Shown in pieces: positions 42,552 to 51,310 of a stretch of DNA of 64,000 nucleotides. The first letter of the stretch is position 1. Each line of letters begins with the position of its first letter. The notes under the pieces are model-generated. The model worked only from the letters and a program-made list of their open reading frames with translations, had not been told where the DNA came from and did not search any database. Both the position numbers and the translations under genes were made by a program. Origin of the DNA: Pseudofrankia inefficax (GTDB taxonomy: Bacteria > Actinomycetota > Actinomycetes > Frankiales > Frankiaceae); assembly GCF_000166135.1 (NCBI RefSeq), contig NC_014666.1, positions 7,998,001 through 8,062,000 on the forward strand, in the 5' to 3' direction.

Positions 42552-43817
42552 TCACTGGAGCGGGGCGCCGCACCAGTAGCCGTCGCGGTCGAGATCCGTC
42601 GGCGGAGGGACACCCACGAAGTTGCGGCCCGTCTGGTCGACCCTGATGAAAGCAGCGCAGAGCACCGGCTGTCTGGGCCTGCTCAGGTCGACCGGGGGAA
42701 TCAAACCGCCGCTGGTGAAGTCGGTCACCTTCCGCAGGTTCTGGATGAACGCCTGACGTGTGGGGCACGCGCCAGCAAGTTCGAGACCCCGAATCATCTC
42801 GTCAGCGGCCCCGTAGCCGGCGACGGCGAGCCCATCGGTCGGGTCCGGCAGTTCCGGGGCATAGACATTCATCGCGTTCAGGTATGCCTTCGTTGCCGGG
42901 GAGCTATCGGAGGCAAAGGTCGACAGGAAGGACATCCCAGCCATGTCGTCGCCGCGGTGGGCGAGCAGACCGGGGGTGACGCCGCCGGAGTTCAATGCGA
43001 CCTTGATTTTCGCCCCGAGTGCCCTGGCCTGGGCGTAGACATCGATCACCGCCGTGGGTTGGGTGGCACCGATGAGCGTATCGGCGCCCAGGTCCTTGAA
43101 CCGCTGGGCGACATAGGCCGTGCTGGTGATCTGCGGAGTGTAGGTAATCTCGCCGACTACGCCGACCCGACGACTCTGCAGGCTGGGAACGAGCTGCATG
43201 GCGAAGTTCTGCGAGGCCTGAACGCTCGGGTCGACGACCACCAGCGCCTTTGTCCCGCCTTGTCGACTGACGTAGTCACCATAGACGGAGGTTCCTCCAG
43301 CGTTGAACAGATTGGTGCCTGTGAAGAGGTTGTCGTAGTCGCCCCACTTCGCGCTCGTGGCTGTCCCGGTGACCGGTATGCCTTTCTCCTCCAGCCAGTC
43401 AGCCGAATCCTCAAGGACGATGGACGTAGCTATCAGGCCGAAAACCTGCTGGTTTTCCACCAGGTCGTGCGCTACCTGGGAGAACTTGTTGACCTCGGAC
43501 TCGTCGTCGCCCCACACAAGGTGGATCCTGCGACCGCTCACACCGCCCCGGGCGTTCTGCTCGTCGATGCGGGCCTCGACTCCGTTACGAGCCGGCCCGA
43601 ACGTCCTGGCGATCTCGGCGATGCCACTGTCGGGATAGACAAGGCCGATCTTGATCGACGTCCCTGTCACCCCGGGCACTCGCGTACCGCACCTGGCCGC
43701 CCCGTCCGAGGTCGCCTGCGAGGCCGTCCCACAGGCGGTCAGGGTCGCGGGTAATCCGACCAGGGTTGCCGCGATCGCCGCGATACCGGCTCTCGCGCGC
43801 AGACGGCGAAGGCTCAT
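42552..43817 (-). CDS. Branched-chain-amino-acid-type ABC substrate-binding lipoprotein
   Basis: 421 aa from ATG 43817 (GGAG nine bases upstream; GTG 43823 is possible). A signal peptide with lipobox LTAC (Cys29) is followed by SIKIGLVYPDSGIAEIARTF, the type I periplasmic-binding fold of LivJ-like proteins, including YDNLFTGTNLF and LKDLGAD-type segments. No permease or ATPase is nearby, so it would have to serve a transporter encoded elsewhere. Its neighbours are an esterase and a second binding protein. The ligand is probably a hydrophobic acid or aromatic compound rather than an amino acid (inference). Confidence 0.9.
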   Translation of the reverse strand: MSLRRLRARAGIAAIAATLVGLPATLTACGTASQATSDGAARCGTRVPGVTGTSIKIGLVYPDSGIAEIARTFGPARNGVEARIDEQNARGGVSGRRIHLVWGDDESEVNKFSQVAHDLVENQQVFGLIATSIVLEDSADWLEEKGIPVTGTATSAKWGDYDNLFTGTNLFNAGGTSVYGDYVSRQGGTKALVVVDPSVQASQNFAMQLVPSLQSRRVGVVGEITYTPQITSTAYVAQRFKDLGADTLIGATQPTAVIDVYAQARALGAKIKVALNSGGVTPGLLAHRGDDMAGMSFLSTFASDSSPATKAYLNAMNVYAPELPDPTDGLAVAGYGAADEMIRGLELAGACPTRQAFIQNLRKVTDFTSGGLIPPVDLSRPRQPVLCAAFIRVDQTGRNFVGVPPPTDLDRDGYWCGAPLQ

Positions 43818-43962
43818 AGCCACTGACTCCGATCGGGAGAACTATCTGTCGCGATACCGCGTTCTCGATGCGGCTGCCGAGCAGGTCAAAGAGAACGTTC
43901 GGGAGCCCGTTGATCTGTCCCTGGCCGACGGCCTCGCGCACCGATCCGTAGCCGCGGAGAGA

Positions 43963-44919
43963 TTAGATCCTGTCCTCTCCGGGACGTCCGAGGACCGCGC
44001 CCAGGACCGCTAGCGCCTCGTCCTTCTCGCGCTGGCTGACCCTCGCCTGTCCCATCAGTGTGGAGCCATGGAAGGTGCCGGGGAACAGATGCAGCTCGGT
44101 CGGGACGCCGGCAGCGAGTAGTGCCTGAGCGTAAGCGACCCCCTCGTCACGCAGCGGGTCGAACTCCATCGCCGATATGTAGGCGGGCGGTAGGCCGTTC
44201 AGGTCGGTCGCCCGCGCTGGCGCTGCGTACGGCGAGACGTTCTCGGTTCCAGGGACACCGTCACCAAGGTAGGCGTTCCAACTGATGACGGCGTTGGGCC
44301 GATTCCATACCGGAGTGTCGACGAACTTGCGCATGCTCGGCGTCGTCAACCTGTCATCGAGCTCAGGGATGGCGAGAAACTGAAAACACAACGCCGGTCC
44401 GCCGCGGTCGCGGGTGAGGAGCGCGAGTCCGGCGGCCAGACCACCGCCGGCACTGCGGCCGTAAACGGCGATGCGAGCCGGGTCGACCCCGAGTTGACCG
44501 ACGTTCTTCGCGGTCCATTCCAGTGCGGCGTAGCAGTCCTCGAGGGCAGCCGGGAACGGGTCCTCCGGCGCGAGCCTGTAGTCGACTGATACCACGACCA
44601 CGCCTAGCGCGCGGACCAGGTGTCGACAGTTCTCGTCATCGATGTCCACGTTACCGACCATGAAGCCGCCGCCGTGGATGTTGACGATTGCGGCGGTCGT
44701 CTCGTTGACCTCGGCCGGGCGGTAGATCCTGACCGCGCAGTCCGGTTCGCCTGGCGGTCCGGGAACACGTAGGTCCGTTGTGTGGACGCCCTCCGTGTCG
44801 GGCTGTATCGCGCTCAGAAACTCGTTGATCTCGGACCGGACGGTAGGTAGGTCGGTGTAGTCGCTGGCCGGCAGCACCCTAATGATGTCGGCAAGTTCGG
44901 GATCGAAGCGATAGTCCAT
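43963..44919 (-). CDS. HSL-family alpha/beta hydrolase (esterase)
   Basis: 318 aa from ATG 44919 with AGGAAG upstream; a longer frame starts at 45075 but its first 52 residues lack coding character. HGGGFMVGN is the oxyanion-hole motif of the hormone-sensitive-lipase family, GRSAGGG the serine elbow, SVDYRLAPEDPFPAALED the family's strand-helix, and FDPLRDEG with FHGS give the Asp and His. It is an intracellular esterase for short or medium acyl esters. It is placed between two solute-binding lipoproteins in one transcription direction, suggesting uptake and hydrolysis of the same kind of ester (inference). Confidence 0.9.
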   Translation of the reverse strand: MDYRFDPELADIIRVLPASDYTDLPTVRSEINEFLSAIQPDTEGVHTTDLRVPGPPGEPDCAVRIYRPAEVNETTAAIVNIHGGGFMVGNVDIDDENCRHLVRALGVVVVSVDYRLAPEDPFPAALEDCYAALEWTAKNVGQLGVDPARIAVYGRSAGGGLAAGLALLTRDRGGPALCFQFLAIPELDDRLTTPSMRKFVDTPVWNRPNAVISWNAYLGDGVPGTENVSPYAAPARATDLNGLPPAYISAMEFDPLRDEGVAYAQALLAAGVPTELHLFPGTFHGSTLMGQARVSQREKDEALAVLGAVLGRPGEDRI

Positions 44920-44972
44920 CTTCACTTCCTTCGTCGGAGTGCCCGGCCGGTGGGCGTTGAGACCTTGGGATT

Positions 44973-46214
44973 TCAGGAGGCCGGCGACACGGTCCTGCCG
45001 GGGACCACTGTGCCGCAGATGGGTTCGGCTCCTGGCACAAGGATGAACTTGGTGCCGCTTAGCTTGGCGACCCACATACAGTTATCCGGACCGTTGACGA
45101 CGTTCTCACGATCGTTGATGTCGACGGTGTGACTGCCGAACAGACCGAGAGCGTTCCAGTCGTGGATACCGGATAGCGCGTTGATGAGCGACGCCTGGGT
45201 AGGGTGGGAACCCGCGGCTTTCAGGGCGCGCACAAGGAGTCCGACGGAGACGTATCCGGTGTACTTGGCAAATGTTGGCTCACTGCCCACGCCGGCGCTT
45301 TCCAGGTCAGCGGTGAACGCCTTGGTCGCGGCGGTCTGCATCTCGACGGGCTCGTAGCTGAGTCCGAAGTAGACGTTCTGCGCGGCGTTGAGCGCCCCGG
45401 TACCGGCCTGTTGCAGATCACCGCCGTAACCTGTGGGCAGTAGCGAGGCGGCAAGGTTGACGCCTGCGGCGCGCAGGCTCTTGATGAGGGCGAACGCGGT
45501 GTTGGGATCGACCGCAGGCAGCAACGCGTCGATCCCGGCGTCCTTCATCTGGAGCACGGTCGGCCCGACATCGGTCGAACCGAAGGGGAACTTGGTGTTC
45601 AGGTAGCCGACCTTCAGACCCGCCACCTCCGCCGACACCGCGCCGGACGCGGCTGCCTCCGACGACAGCGGCGACACCGCGTAGCCGAGCGCGGCCAGGT
45701 TCTTGGCCCCCAGCAGCTTGAAGAACGCCCCGATCGTCGTTGCCACCTTGGTCTGTTGCAGGGGTCCGGTGACCGAGAACATGTTCTTCGAGGTGATCCA
45801 CTCGGGGCCGTCCGAGCTGATCCCGATCACCGGTACGTTGTGGGCGGTCAGGTAGCGAGTTGCGACGAACAGCAACGAAGAACTCGCGATGACCGCAAGC
45901 ACGTGATCCTGAGTCACGAACTTCTGCGCGACCGCGAGGGCCGTCGTCGGATTCGTCGCGGAGTCACCAACGACATACTTGACCGAGTAGCCGCTACGAG
46001 CGGCGTAGTACGTCCCGGCTTTCACCCCGTCGGGGAACGTCTTGTTGCTCGACGCGGCCGGCCCAGTCAGGTCGGTGAACACACCGATGGTGACGGTCTG
46101 CCCGGCCGTTCCCGAGGCGACAGCTGCTTTCGGTGCCGACGAGCCACAGGCCGCGGCTAAGAAGACAGCTGCCGTTGCGACTGCCGCCGCGAGCACTAGA
46201 CGTGCTTTAGACAT
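44973..46214 (-). CDS. ABC-type substrate-binding lipoprotein (LivJ-like), second copy
   Basis: 413 aa from ATG 46214 with GGGAG six bases upstream. Signal peptide MSKARLVLAAAVATAAVFLA with the lipobox ending at Cys23. The mature part, TVTIGVFTDLTGPAASSNKT, VIASSSLLFVATRYLTAHNV and GYGGDLQQ, is a type I binding fold. It is only distantly similar to the protein at 42552. It also lacks a permease or ATPase partner. It is first in the minus-strand cluster and is preceded by a GACCAGT dyad, so it may be regulated by the TetR encoded upstream. Confidence 0.9.
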   Translation of the reverse strand: MSKARLVLAAAVATAAVFLAAACGSSAPKAAVASGTAGQTVTIGVFTDLTGPAASSNKTFPDGVKAGTYYAARSGYSVKYVVGDSATNPTTALAVAQKFVTQDHVLAVIASSSLLFVATRYLTAHNVPVIGISSDGPEWITSKNMFSVTGPLQQTKVATTIGAFFKLLGAKNLAALGYAVSPLSSEAAASGAVSAEVAGLKVGYLNTKFPFGSTDVGPTVLQMKDAGIDALLPAVDPNTAFALIKSLRAAGVNLAASLLPTGYGGDLQQAGTGALNAAQNVYFGLSYEPVEMQTAATKAFTADLESAGVGSEPTFAKYTGYVSVGLLVRALKAAGSHPTQASLINALSGIHDWNALGLFGSHTVDINDRENVVNGPDNCMWVAKLSGTKFILVPGAEPICGTVVPGRTVSPAS

Positions 46215-46591
46215 CAACATCTCCCTTATCAAGTCGAAAGGTTCCGGACCAGTAGTCACGTCATACTGGTCATCGGTGCCTGGAAACGCTCGGACTAGCC
46301 GGCGTCGAAGCCAGGAAGTCCCCGCTTCGACGCCAGGTCTAAGAGCGCTCTGGTGTAGCGAGAGATTGGCCCATCCGCTGGGGAACAAGCCTGCGGATCG
46401 TGCACCAAGGCGGCCAGTTCGGCGCGATAAATCGCGCCACGAAGAGATTTTTGGGCCGTGCCAGGGCCAGCGGATTGCGGAGCCTGGTCGCGCCCAAGCG
46501 TTCAGGTCATCGGCACATCCGGCACCGATACCCTTGTGACGAGCAGCCGGACGATCGCCCGGTGGTCCATACTTCGGCTTCGCTCGAAGCG
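46215..46591. other. Non-coding region upstream of the binding-protein gene
   Basis: 377 bases with no supportable gene. Apart from the dyad at 46247-46271, I see only shadow frames. Confidence 0.5.
46247..46271. promoter_or_regulatory. GACCAGT-N11-ACTGGTC dyad
   Basis: Perfect 7-bp arms separated by 11 bases, 33 bp before the ATG of the binding-protein gene. The position is right for a repressor site; the TetR gene immediately upstream is the natural candidate. Confidence 0.55.
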
Positions 46592-47245
46592 TCAGGCGTG
46601 AAGATTCCTCAATCCCAATGACCGCACGACGAACGTGGTCATCTCCTGCACGAATACCTCCAGCTCGAAGCTCATAGTCCGTCGGCCAAGCCAGCCGCCA
46701 GCCAACTCGTGGAGCGTTCCGTCAAGCGCGAGGTAGGCGACGTCCGGATTCAGTCGAGGGTCCGCGAGACCGCGATCCTGCGCCATCTTTATGAGCCAGA
46801 CGCATCGTTCACGGTTCTGCCGCTGGGCCGCCAGCATAACGGCATTCACCCGAGCGTCAAAAAGCGCGATCTCGCCAATGAGAGAGAGGATCGCCGCGTA
46901 CCGATCGTAGGCGTCAAGGTACCTCAGGAGATGCCTGCGGACACCTGACTCCACCGCGGCCGATGAGACGAAATCGTTCGCGTCGACATCGACCGGCTCC
47001 CAGAGGCGACCGGCGGCAAGCCGAGTCACCTCCAGGAAGATCTCCTCCTTCGACCCGAAGTGCCTATAGAAGGAGCTATAGGTAACTCCTCCGAGACGAG
47101 CTATGTCAACGACTTTCGCGTCATGGAATCCATCCTGCGTGAAAACCTGCTCAGCGGCCGCGACGAGGCTTGACCGAGAGGCCTGGCACGCCGGAGTCAG
47201 TGCCGCGTCGGAGACGTCTTCCTGGCAAGCGCCCAGTGCACGCAC
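46592..47245 (-). CDS. TetR-family transcriptional regulator
   Basis: 217 aa from GTG 47245 (start uncertain). The helix-turn-helix is VVDIARLGGVTYSSFYRHFG with SKEEIFLEV. The ligand domain contains RRHLLRYLDAYDRYAAILSL and RENRERCVW-type helices. It reads toward the binding-protein/esterase cluster and probably controls it. The region upstream (47340-47371) has an ACGAGATC/GATCTCGT inverted repeat, a possible self-operator. Confidence 0.9.
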   Translation of the reverse strand: MRALGACQEDVSDAALTPACQASRSSLVAAAEQVFTQDGFHDAKVVDIARLGGVTYSSFYRHFGSKEEIFLEVTRLAAGRLWEPVDVDANDFVSSAAVESGVRRHLLRYLDAYDRYAAILSLIGEIALFDARVNAVMLAAQRQNRERCVWLIKMAQDRGLADPRLNPDVAYLALDGTLHELAGGWLGRRTMSFELEVFVQEMTTFVVRSLGLRNLHA

Positions 47246-47339
47246 GGGACCAGGTCACCTCCTCCGCGGGCTCGCGATCTCGCTGGCAGCGCAGGGCCAC
47301 CCTGAGATCCGCTACCCGGCACGCGATCTCACCCTGCCT

Positions 47340-47371
47340 ACGAGATCAGCTAGTTACATACAAGATCTCGT
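47340..47371. promoter_or_regulatory. ACGAGATC-N16-GATCTCGT inverted repeat
   Basis: Perfect 8-bp arms in an AT-rich promoter-like segment (AGTTACATACAAG). It lies about 95 bp upstream of the minus-strand TetR start at 47245. It is a candidate operator for either flanking TetR gene. Confidence 0.45.
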
Positions 47372-47444
47372 TTTTGTGTGATTGCAAGCCGATCGTGGCT
47401 CACGGGCGGGGCGGTGTCAAGACGCGGCGGCCGCGCCCTCGACC

Positions 47445-48062
47445 TCACGCACCGTCGTCACGGCGTGGCGCCACCGCCGGGCCGAACCAGCGGCGCAGGA
47501 ACGCGCGCAGCTCGGCGCCCTCGCGCTCAGGCTGCGGTGGCGCGACGATCATCGTCTGGATGACCCGGTTGATGACCTCCATCAGCTCCAGGAGCGTGTG
47601 GTCGTCGTAGCCCCATGCGGCCCAGTCGATCGGGCTTCGGTCACGGAGCATCGCGACACCGCGCGCGAGAACCTCCGGCGCGACCGCCCCGCGCTGGAAG
47701 CGCTCGGAGCGCCCGGTAACCAGGAGCGGCGTGAGGTGCGGCGCCTTCGGAAGCTCCTCGATGACGTACGCCATGAGCTCGATGACGAGTTCCGTCGGAT
47801 CATGGAATGTTGTGATCATGACGGTCGCCTGGGCGAGCATGGTGTCGACCTCCTGCTCCGTCACCGCGGCGAACAGTTCGTCCGTCCCTTGGTAGTAGCG
47901 ATAGACCGTCTGACGGGTCACGCCCAGGTCGGTAGCGATGTCGGTGAGATGCGTCCGTGCGGGTCCGACACGGTCGAGGCGCCGAATCGTCGCTTCGACG
48001 ATCTTCCTGCGGGCTTCCGCGTCGCTGGCGGGCGGCGATCCGCCCCAACCACGTCGTGTCAT
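47445..48062 (-). CDS. TetR-family transcriptional regulator
   Basis: 205 aa. The helix-turn-helix is THLTDIATDLGVTRQTVYRY followed by YQGTDELFAAV. The C-terminal part resembles TetR_C domains of lipid or steroid regulators (LELMEVINRVIQTMIV). It is divergent from another TetR at 48378. It is one of two good candidates for binding the ATCGGAC-N14-GTCCGAT sites further right. Confidence 0.92.
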   Translation of the reverse strand: MTRRGWGGSPPASDAEARRKIVEATIRRLDRVGPARTHLTDIATDLGVTRQTVYRYYQGTDELFAAVTEQEVDTMLAQATVMITTFHDPTELVIELMAYVIEELPKAPHLTPLLVTGRSERFQRGAVAPEVLARGVAMLRDRSPIDWAAWGYDDHTLLELMEVINRVIQTMIVAPPQPEREGAELRAFLRRWFGPAVAPRRDDGA

Positions 48063-48377
48063 CGTCGTCCTCGACCTCGCAGGCTCGCCCTCTTAGCGCT
48101 GCGCGATCGTATCTATACCCAGGTCGGCGGAGTGATCGAGAAACCGTCATCGGCCCGGCGATGACCTGCCCTGACCGATCATCCAAACGACCGCGCCCGC
48201 ACCGAGCTCGTGCGGCGGCGAGCGCGGCCCGCCGCCGCACCTGGCGGGTCGTCGCGTCGTCATCAAACGCATCGCCTCGTCATCAAACGCGTCGTGGACG
48301 GTGGATGCCGTCTCGTAGGATCGGCACTCGTGTCATCTGGTAGGTCTAGGTCATCCGGTGAGGGCTCTGAGGGCCGG
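48063..48377. other. Divergent TetR-TetR intergenic region
   Basis: 315 bases without a gene. It holds the exact 14-bp repeat at 48257 and 48277 and a second pair TCATCTGG/TCATCCGG near 48333 and 48353, both with 20-bp period, so a repeated operator is likely. Confidence 0.5.
48257..48290. repeat. Two exact 14-bp direct repeats, 20-bp period
   Basis: TCGTCATCAAACGC occurs at 48257-48270 and 48277-48290. A two-turn period on one DNA face fits a protein-binding site for a TetR dimer pair. Confidence 0.6.
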
Positions 48378-48989
48378 GTGCGGTGGGGTCACGAGACGGC
48401 CCTCATCGACGACGAGGAGGCGAGGCGTCGCCTGGTGGCGGCGGCCGGCCGGTGCCTCGTCGCTCGGGGGACGACGCGGCTGACGGTCGACGATGTCGCC
48501 CGGGAGGCTGCCGTGGTGCGGTCGACGGTCTATCGCTACTTCAAGTCCCGTGACGACCTGGTCCTCGGTGTCGTCCTGAGCCGTATCGACGCGGGGATGC
48601 GGCCGCTTATCGAGACGCTGGAAGCCCCGGAGGACGCGGCGCGGTCCGTGGCCGATCTGCTCATGTTCTCGGTTGGCCTCGTGGCCGGCGATCCGCTCAA
48701 CGAGGCGCTGTTCGCCCCGGAAAGCGGTGGGTTCGTCACCTCACTGGAGCTGCGGTCCGAGGCGGTCGTCGACGCCTTTCACCGTCACCTTGGTCCGCTG
48801 CTGGAGCGTTGGCGGGACGAGGGTCAGCTGCGGGCCGATCTCGACCTGCGGGAGACGAGCCGGTGGATGAACACGGTGGGATTGTTGTTGTTGGGACCGC
48901 CGTGGACGGAACGCACCGACGAGGCCAAGCGGGAGTTCGTCGAGCACTATGTGGTGCCAGGCCTGCTCCCCCAGACCGCGGGCCGGTAA
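48378..48989 (+). CDS. TetR-family transcriptional regulator
   Basis: 203 aa from GTG 48378, preceded by GAGGG; a GTG at 48330 would lengthen it by 16 residues. The helix-turn-helix is RLTVDDVAREAAVVRSTVYR followed by YFKSRDDLVLGV. The C-terminal domain ends RWMNTVGLLLLGPPWTERTD. It is convergent with the EthD-like gene and divergent from the TetR at 47445. It is a candidate regulator of the adjacent regulon. Confidence 0.92.
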   Translation: MRWGHETALIDDEEARRRLVAAAGRCLVARGTTRLTVDDVAREAAVVRSTVYRYFKSRDDLVLGVVLSRIDAGMRPLIETLEAPEDAARSVADLLMFSVGLVAGDPLNEALFAPESGGFVTSLELRSEAVVDAFHRHLGPLLERWRDEGQLRADLDLRETSRWMNTVGLLLLGPPWTERTDEAKREFVEHYVVPGLLPQTAGR

Positions 48990-49014
48990 GCCGCCGGGCT
49001 GGGATTCGTGCCGC

Positions 49015-49746
49015 TCAGTCGGTCCACGCATCCCACCCGATCATGGATCGAAGTGGCCCGGCGAACAGCGGGCGGACGACTCCCGAGGCCCATCGCTGCT
49101 CGATCGCGGGAGCCAGACGTTTGGCGACGGTCAGAGGGTCGTCATCGAGGTAGACGACGGTGATGTACTGCGGCTGACCATGACTGGCCGGGCCCAACTG
49201 CCAGAAGTCCGTCGAGCCGTACTGCCAGGCGCCGGCTACTCCGGGCGCCTGGAGAAGCGCCGGGTAGTGCTGGGTGTGCAGCCAGTGCAGCCAGCCCGAG
49301 ACCTCATGCGACACAGGCTCCTCGATGATCATAAGCACGCCGCGGTGTGGCCGGAAGGGCACCACTTCCGCAGAGACCAGTGCGCGTGGCGCGGCGTACC
49401 AGTGCTGCAGCGCGAGCAACCGTAGTTGGAGCGAGCGGCGGCGTTCAGGGAAGCGTCCGGCTTCGGCGAGACGCAGTCCGAGTTCCATGAAGTCGTCGTG
49501 GGTCTGCTGAACAGGGTCCCCGACGAGGTAGTTCACGACGTTGCCGACATCGGCCAACGGACCGGTGCCGGCGATGCGGGCCTCGCGATAGCTGCCGTCG
49601 GCGATCCAGCGTGTCGCGTGGATGATCCCCGGGAGCTGGTACTGCTCGGGCATGTGATCAAGCAGGTGCCAGCGCAGGTAGCTGCCGTCGTCGCCCTCGG
49701 GAGCTGGCCCTGTCGCGCTGAAGAACGCCGCCTTCACTCTGATCAC
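49015..49746 (-). CDS. EthD/dimeric alpha-beta barrel-like protein
   Basis: 243 aa from GTG 49746, with GGAGG seven bases upstream. Two halves each show a ferredoxin-like pattern: YLRWHLLDHMPEQYQLPGII in the first, and VSGWLHWLHTQHYPALLQAP in the second, suggesting a tandem dimeric alpha-beta barrel. Similar proteins occur beside catabolic enzymes of hydrophobic compounds in actinobacteria. Its function is unknown. It is transcribed leftward from an operator (49809-49836) shared in type with two others. Confidence 0.8.
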   Translation of the reverse strand: MIRVKAAFFSATGPAPEGDDGSYLRWHLLDHMPEQYQLPGIIHATRWIADGSYREARIAGTGPLADVGNVVNYLVGDPVQQTHDDFMELGLRLAEAGRFPERRRSLQLRLLALQHWYAAPRALVSAEVVPFRPHRGVLMIIEEPVSHEVSGWLHWLHTQHYPALLQAPGVAGAWQYGSTDFWQLGPASHGQPQYITVVYLDDDPLTVAKRLAPAIEQRWASGVVRPLFAGPLRSMIGWDAWTD

Positions 49747-49808
49747 AAGACCGCCTCCGTTGCTGGTTCGTTCGCGTTCGTGCCGGTTCGTCGGCATCAT
49801 GCTGGAGG

Positions 49809-49836
49809 ATCGGACGTTCACGCAATAGTGTCCGAT
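49809..49836 (-). promoter_or_regulatory. ATCGGAC-N14-GTCCGAT operator, copy a
   Basis: Read toward the EthD-like gene it is ATCGGAC, 14 bases, GTCCGATCCTC, then CATGAT as a possible -10. It lies about 60 bp before that gene's GTG. Confidence 0.75.
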
Positions 49837-49893
49837 CTGCCGGCTACGCCCAGGTCGGGCCGCCGGCCAGCGTCAGCTCACCACGATCGAGGA

Positions 49894-49921
49894 TCGGACG
49901 TTTCTGCCGTAACGTCCGATC
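49894..49921 (+). promoter_or_regulatory. ATCGGAC-N14-GTCCGAT operator, copy b
   Basis: ATCGGACGTTTCTGCCGTAA continues to GTCCGATCCTC, followed by TACGCT as the likely -10. It controls the SnoaL-SDR-LLM-P450 operon starting 95 bp downstream. Confidence 0.75.
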
Positions 49922-50015
49922 CTCGGGTACGCTCCGGCCCGGAAGGCCAGGCGCGCGGCCCTGCGCAGGAGTGGATCCGGGTGGTGGCTGGCGCCGACTT
50001 CGGAGGAGGTGGCTG

Positions 50016-50528
50016 ATGGGCGCGAACGGAGAGCTGGCTGCGCTGGAGGCGCGGTTACGCCGGGTGGAGGACGAGGGCGCGATCGGGCGACTGATCCTGA
50101 CCTACGGTCCCGCGGCGGACGCGGGGCTCGCCGACCTGGCGGCGTCGGTGTGGCGGGAGGACGGCGTTTACGACTGGGACGCGGATGGCCCGCCACACGA
50201 CGGCCGGTCCGCGATCGCGACCATGCTGCGGACGGAAGGTCACCAGGGTCTGATCCAGGCGGGAGCGGCCCATGTGGCGGGCCCACCGCTGATCGACGTC
50301 GACGGTGACACCGCAACCGCGATCACCTACTCGTTGATCATGCGTCGTGAGGGTGCGAACGGCCGGTACTACCTGTGGCGCGTGAGTGCCGCGCGCTGGG
50401 ACCTCGCCCGTGACGACGGCCGGTGGGCGGTGCGCCGTCGGACGAACCGGCTGCTCGATGACACCGGCGCCGGCCGCGACCTGCTCGGCGACACGATGCG
50501 GCACCTGTCCGAGACGGCGGCCCGGTGA
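50016..50528 (+). CDS. SnoaL/NTF2-like protein
   Basis: 170 aa from ATG 50016 with GGAGGAGG upstream. LEARLRRVEDEGAIGRLILT, YGPAADAGLADLAASVW and the ending WAVRRRTNRLLD are typical of SnoaL_4-like proteins. It is the first gene of a four-gene operon. It probably acts as an isomerase, dehydratase or small partner of the pathway; catalytic residues were not assigned. Its TGA overlaps the GTG of the SDR gene. Confidence 0.85.
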   Translation: MGANGELAALEARLRRVEDEGAIGRLILTYGPAADAGLADLAASVWREDGVYDWDADGPPHDGRSAIATMLRTEGHQGLIQAGAAHVAGPPLIDVDGDTATAITYSLIMRREGANGRYYLWRVSAARWDLARDDGRWAVRRRTNRLLDDTGAGRDLLGDTMRHLSETAAR

Positions 50529-51310
50529 CGCAGGGACGCCTCGCCGGGAAGGTCGCCATCATCACCGGCGCGAGCACCGGCCTCGGCCCGGTCATGGCGA
50601 AGCTCTTCGTCGACCAGGGAGCGAAGGTCCTGCTCTGCGCCCGGCGCGAGAACCTGGTGCGCGAGGCCGCGGCGGCCTGCGGCCCGAACGCGGTCGCGAT
50701 CCGGGCGGACGTGACTGACGAGGACGACGTCGCCGCGCTGGTCACCCACGCCGTGGGCGAGTTCGGGCAGGTCGACATCATGTGCAACAACGCGGCCGCC
50801 CCGGGCAGCGACACCTGGGTCTGGGAACAGACGCTGGAGAACTGGAACGCGACGATCGGCGTCGACGTCACGGCGGCGATGCTGTGTACGCGCGAGGTCC
50901 TCAGGCAGTCGATGCTGGAACGCCGAACCGGTGTCATCCTGAACTTCTCCTCGACCGCGGCGTTGCGCGGGATGCCCCGCAAGACCCACTACGTGACCGC
51001 GAAGGCGGCGCTACGCGCCTTCACCCAGTCGGTCGCCAACGAGGTCGGCCCCTACGGCATCCGCTGCAACTGTCTCGTGCCCGGCAGCATCGCCACCGAC
51101 CTGTGGCAGGGCTGGGTTCAGCGCACGGCCACCGAACAGGGCATCGGCTACGACGCGCGCCGCACCGCACTGCTGTCCGCGACCGCGTTGCGCGACATCT
51201 CGACGACCGACGACGTCGCCAACGCCGCGCTGTTCCTCGCCAGCGACGAGAGCAGGACCATCACCGGCCAGTCGATCATCATCGACGCGGGTGGCGTGAT
51301 GCTCGGATGA
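50525..51310 (+). CDS. Short-chain dehydrogenase/reductase
   Basis: 261 aa from GTG 50525, overlapping the previous stop. SDR motifs: TGASTGLG, NNAA in place of NNAG, the Ser of NFSSTAAL, YVTAK and the C-terminal GQSIIIDAGGVMLG. It is probably NAD(P)-dependent, acting on a hydroxyl in the operon's substrate. Its stop overlaps the next ATG. Confidence 0.92.
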   Translation: MTQGRLAGKVAIITGASTGLGPVMAKLFVDQGAKVLLCARRENLVREAAAACGPNAVAIRADVTDEDDVAALVTHAVGEFGQVDIMCNNAAAPGSDTWVWEQTLENWNATIGVDVTAAMLCTREVLRQSMLERRTGVILNFSSTAALRGMPRKTHYVTAKAALRAFTQSVANEVGPYGIRCNCLVPGSIATDLWQGWVQRTATEQGIGYDARRTALLSATALRDISTTDDVANAALFLASDESRTITGQSIIIDAGGVMLG

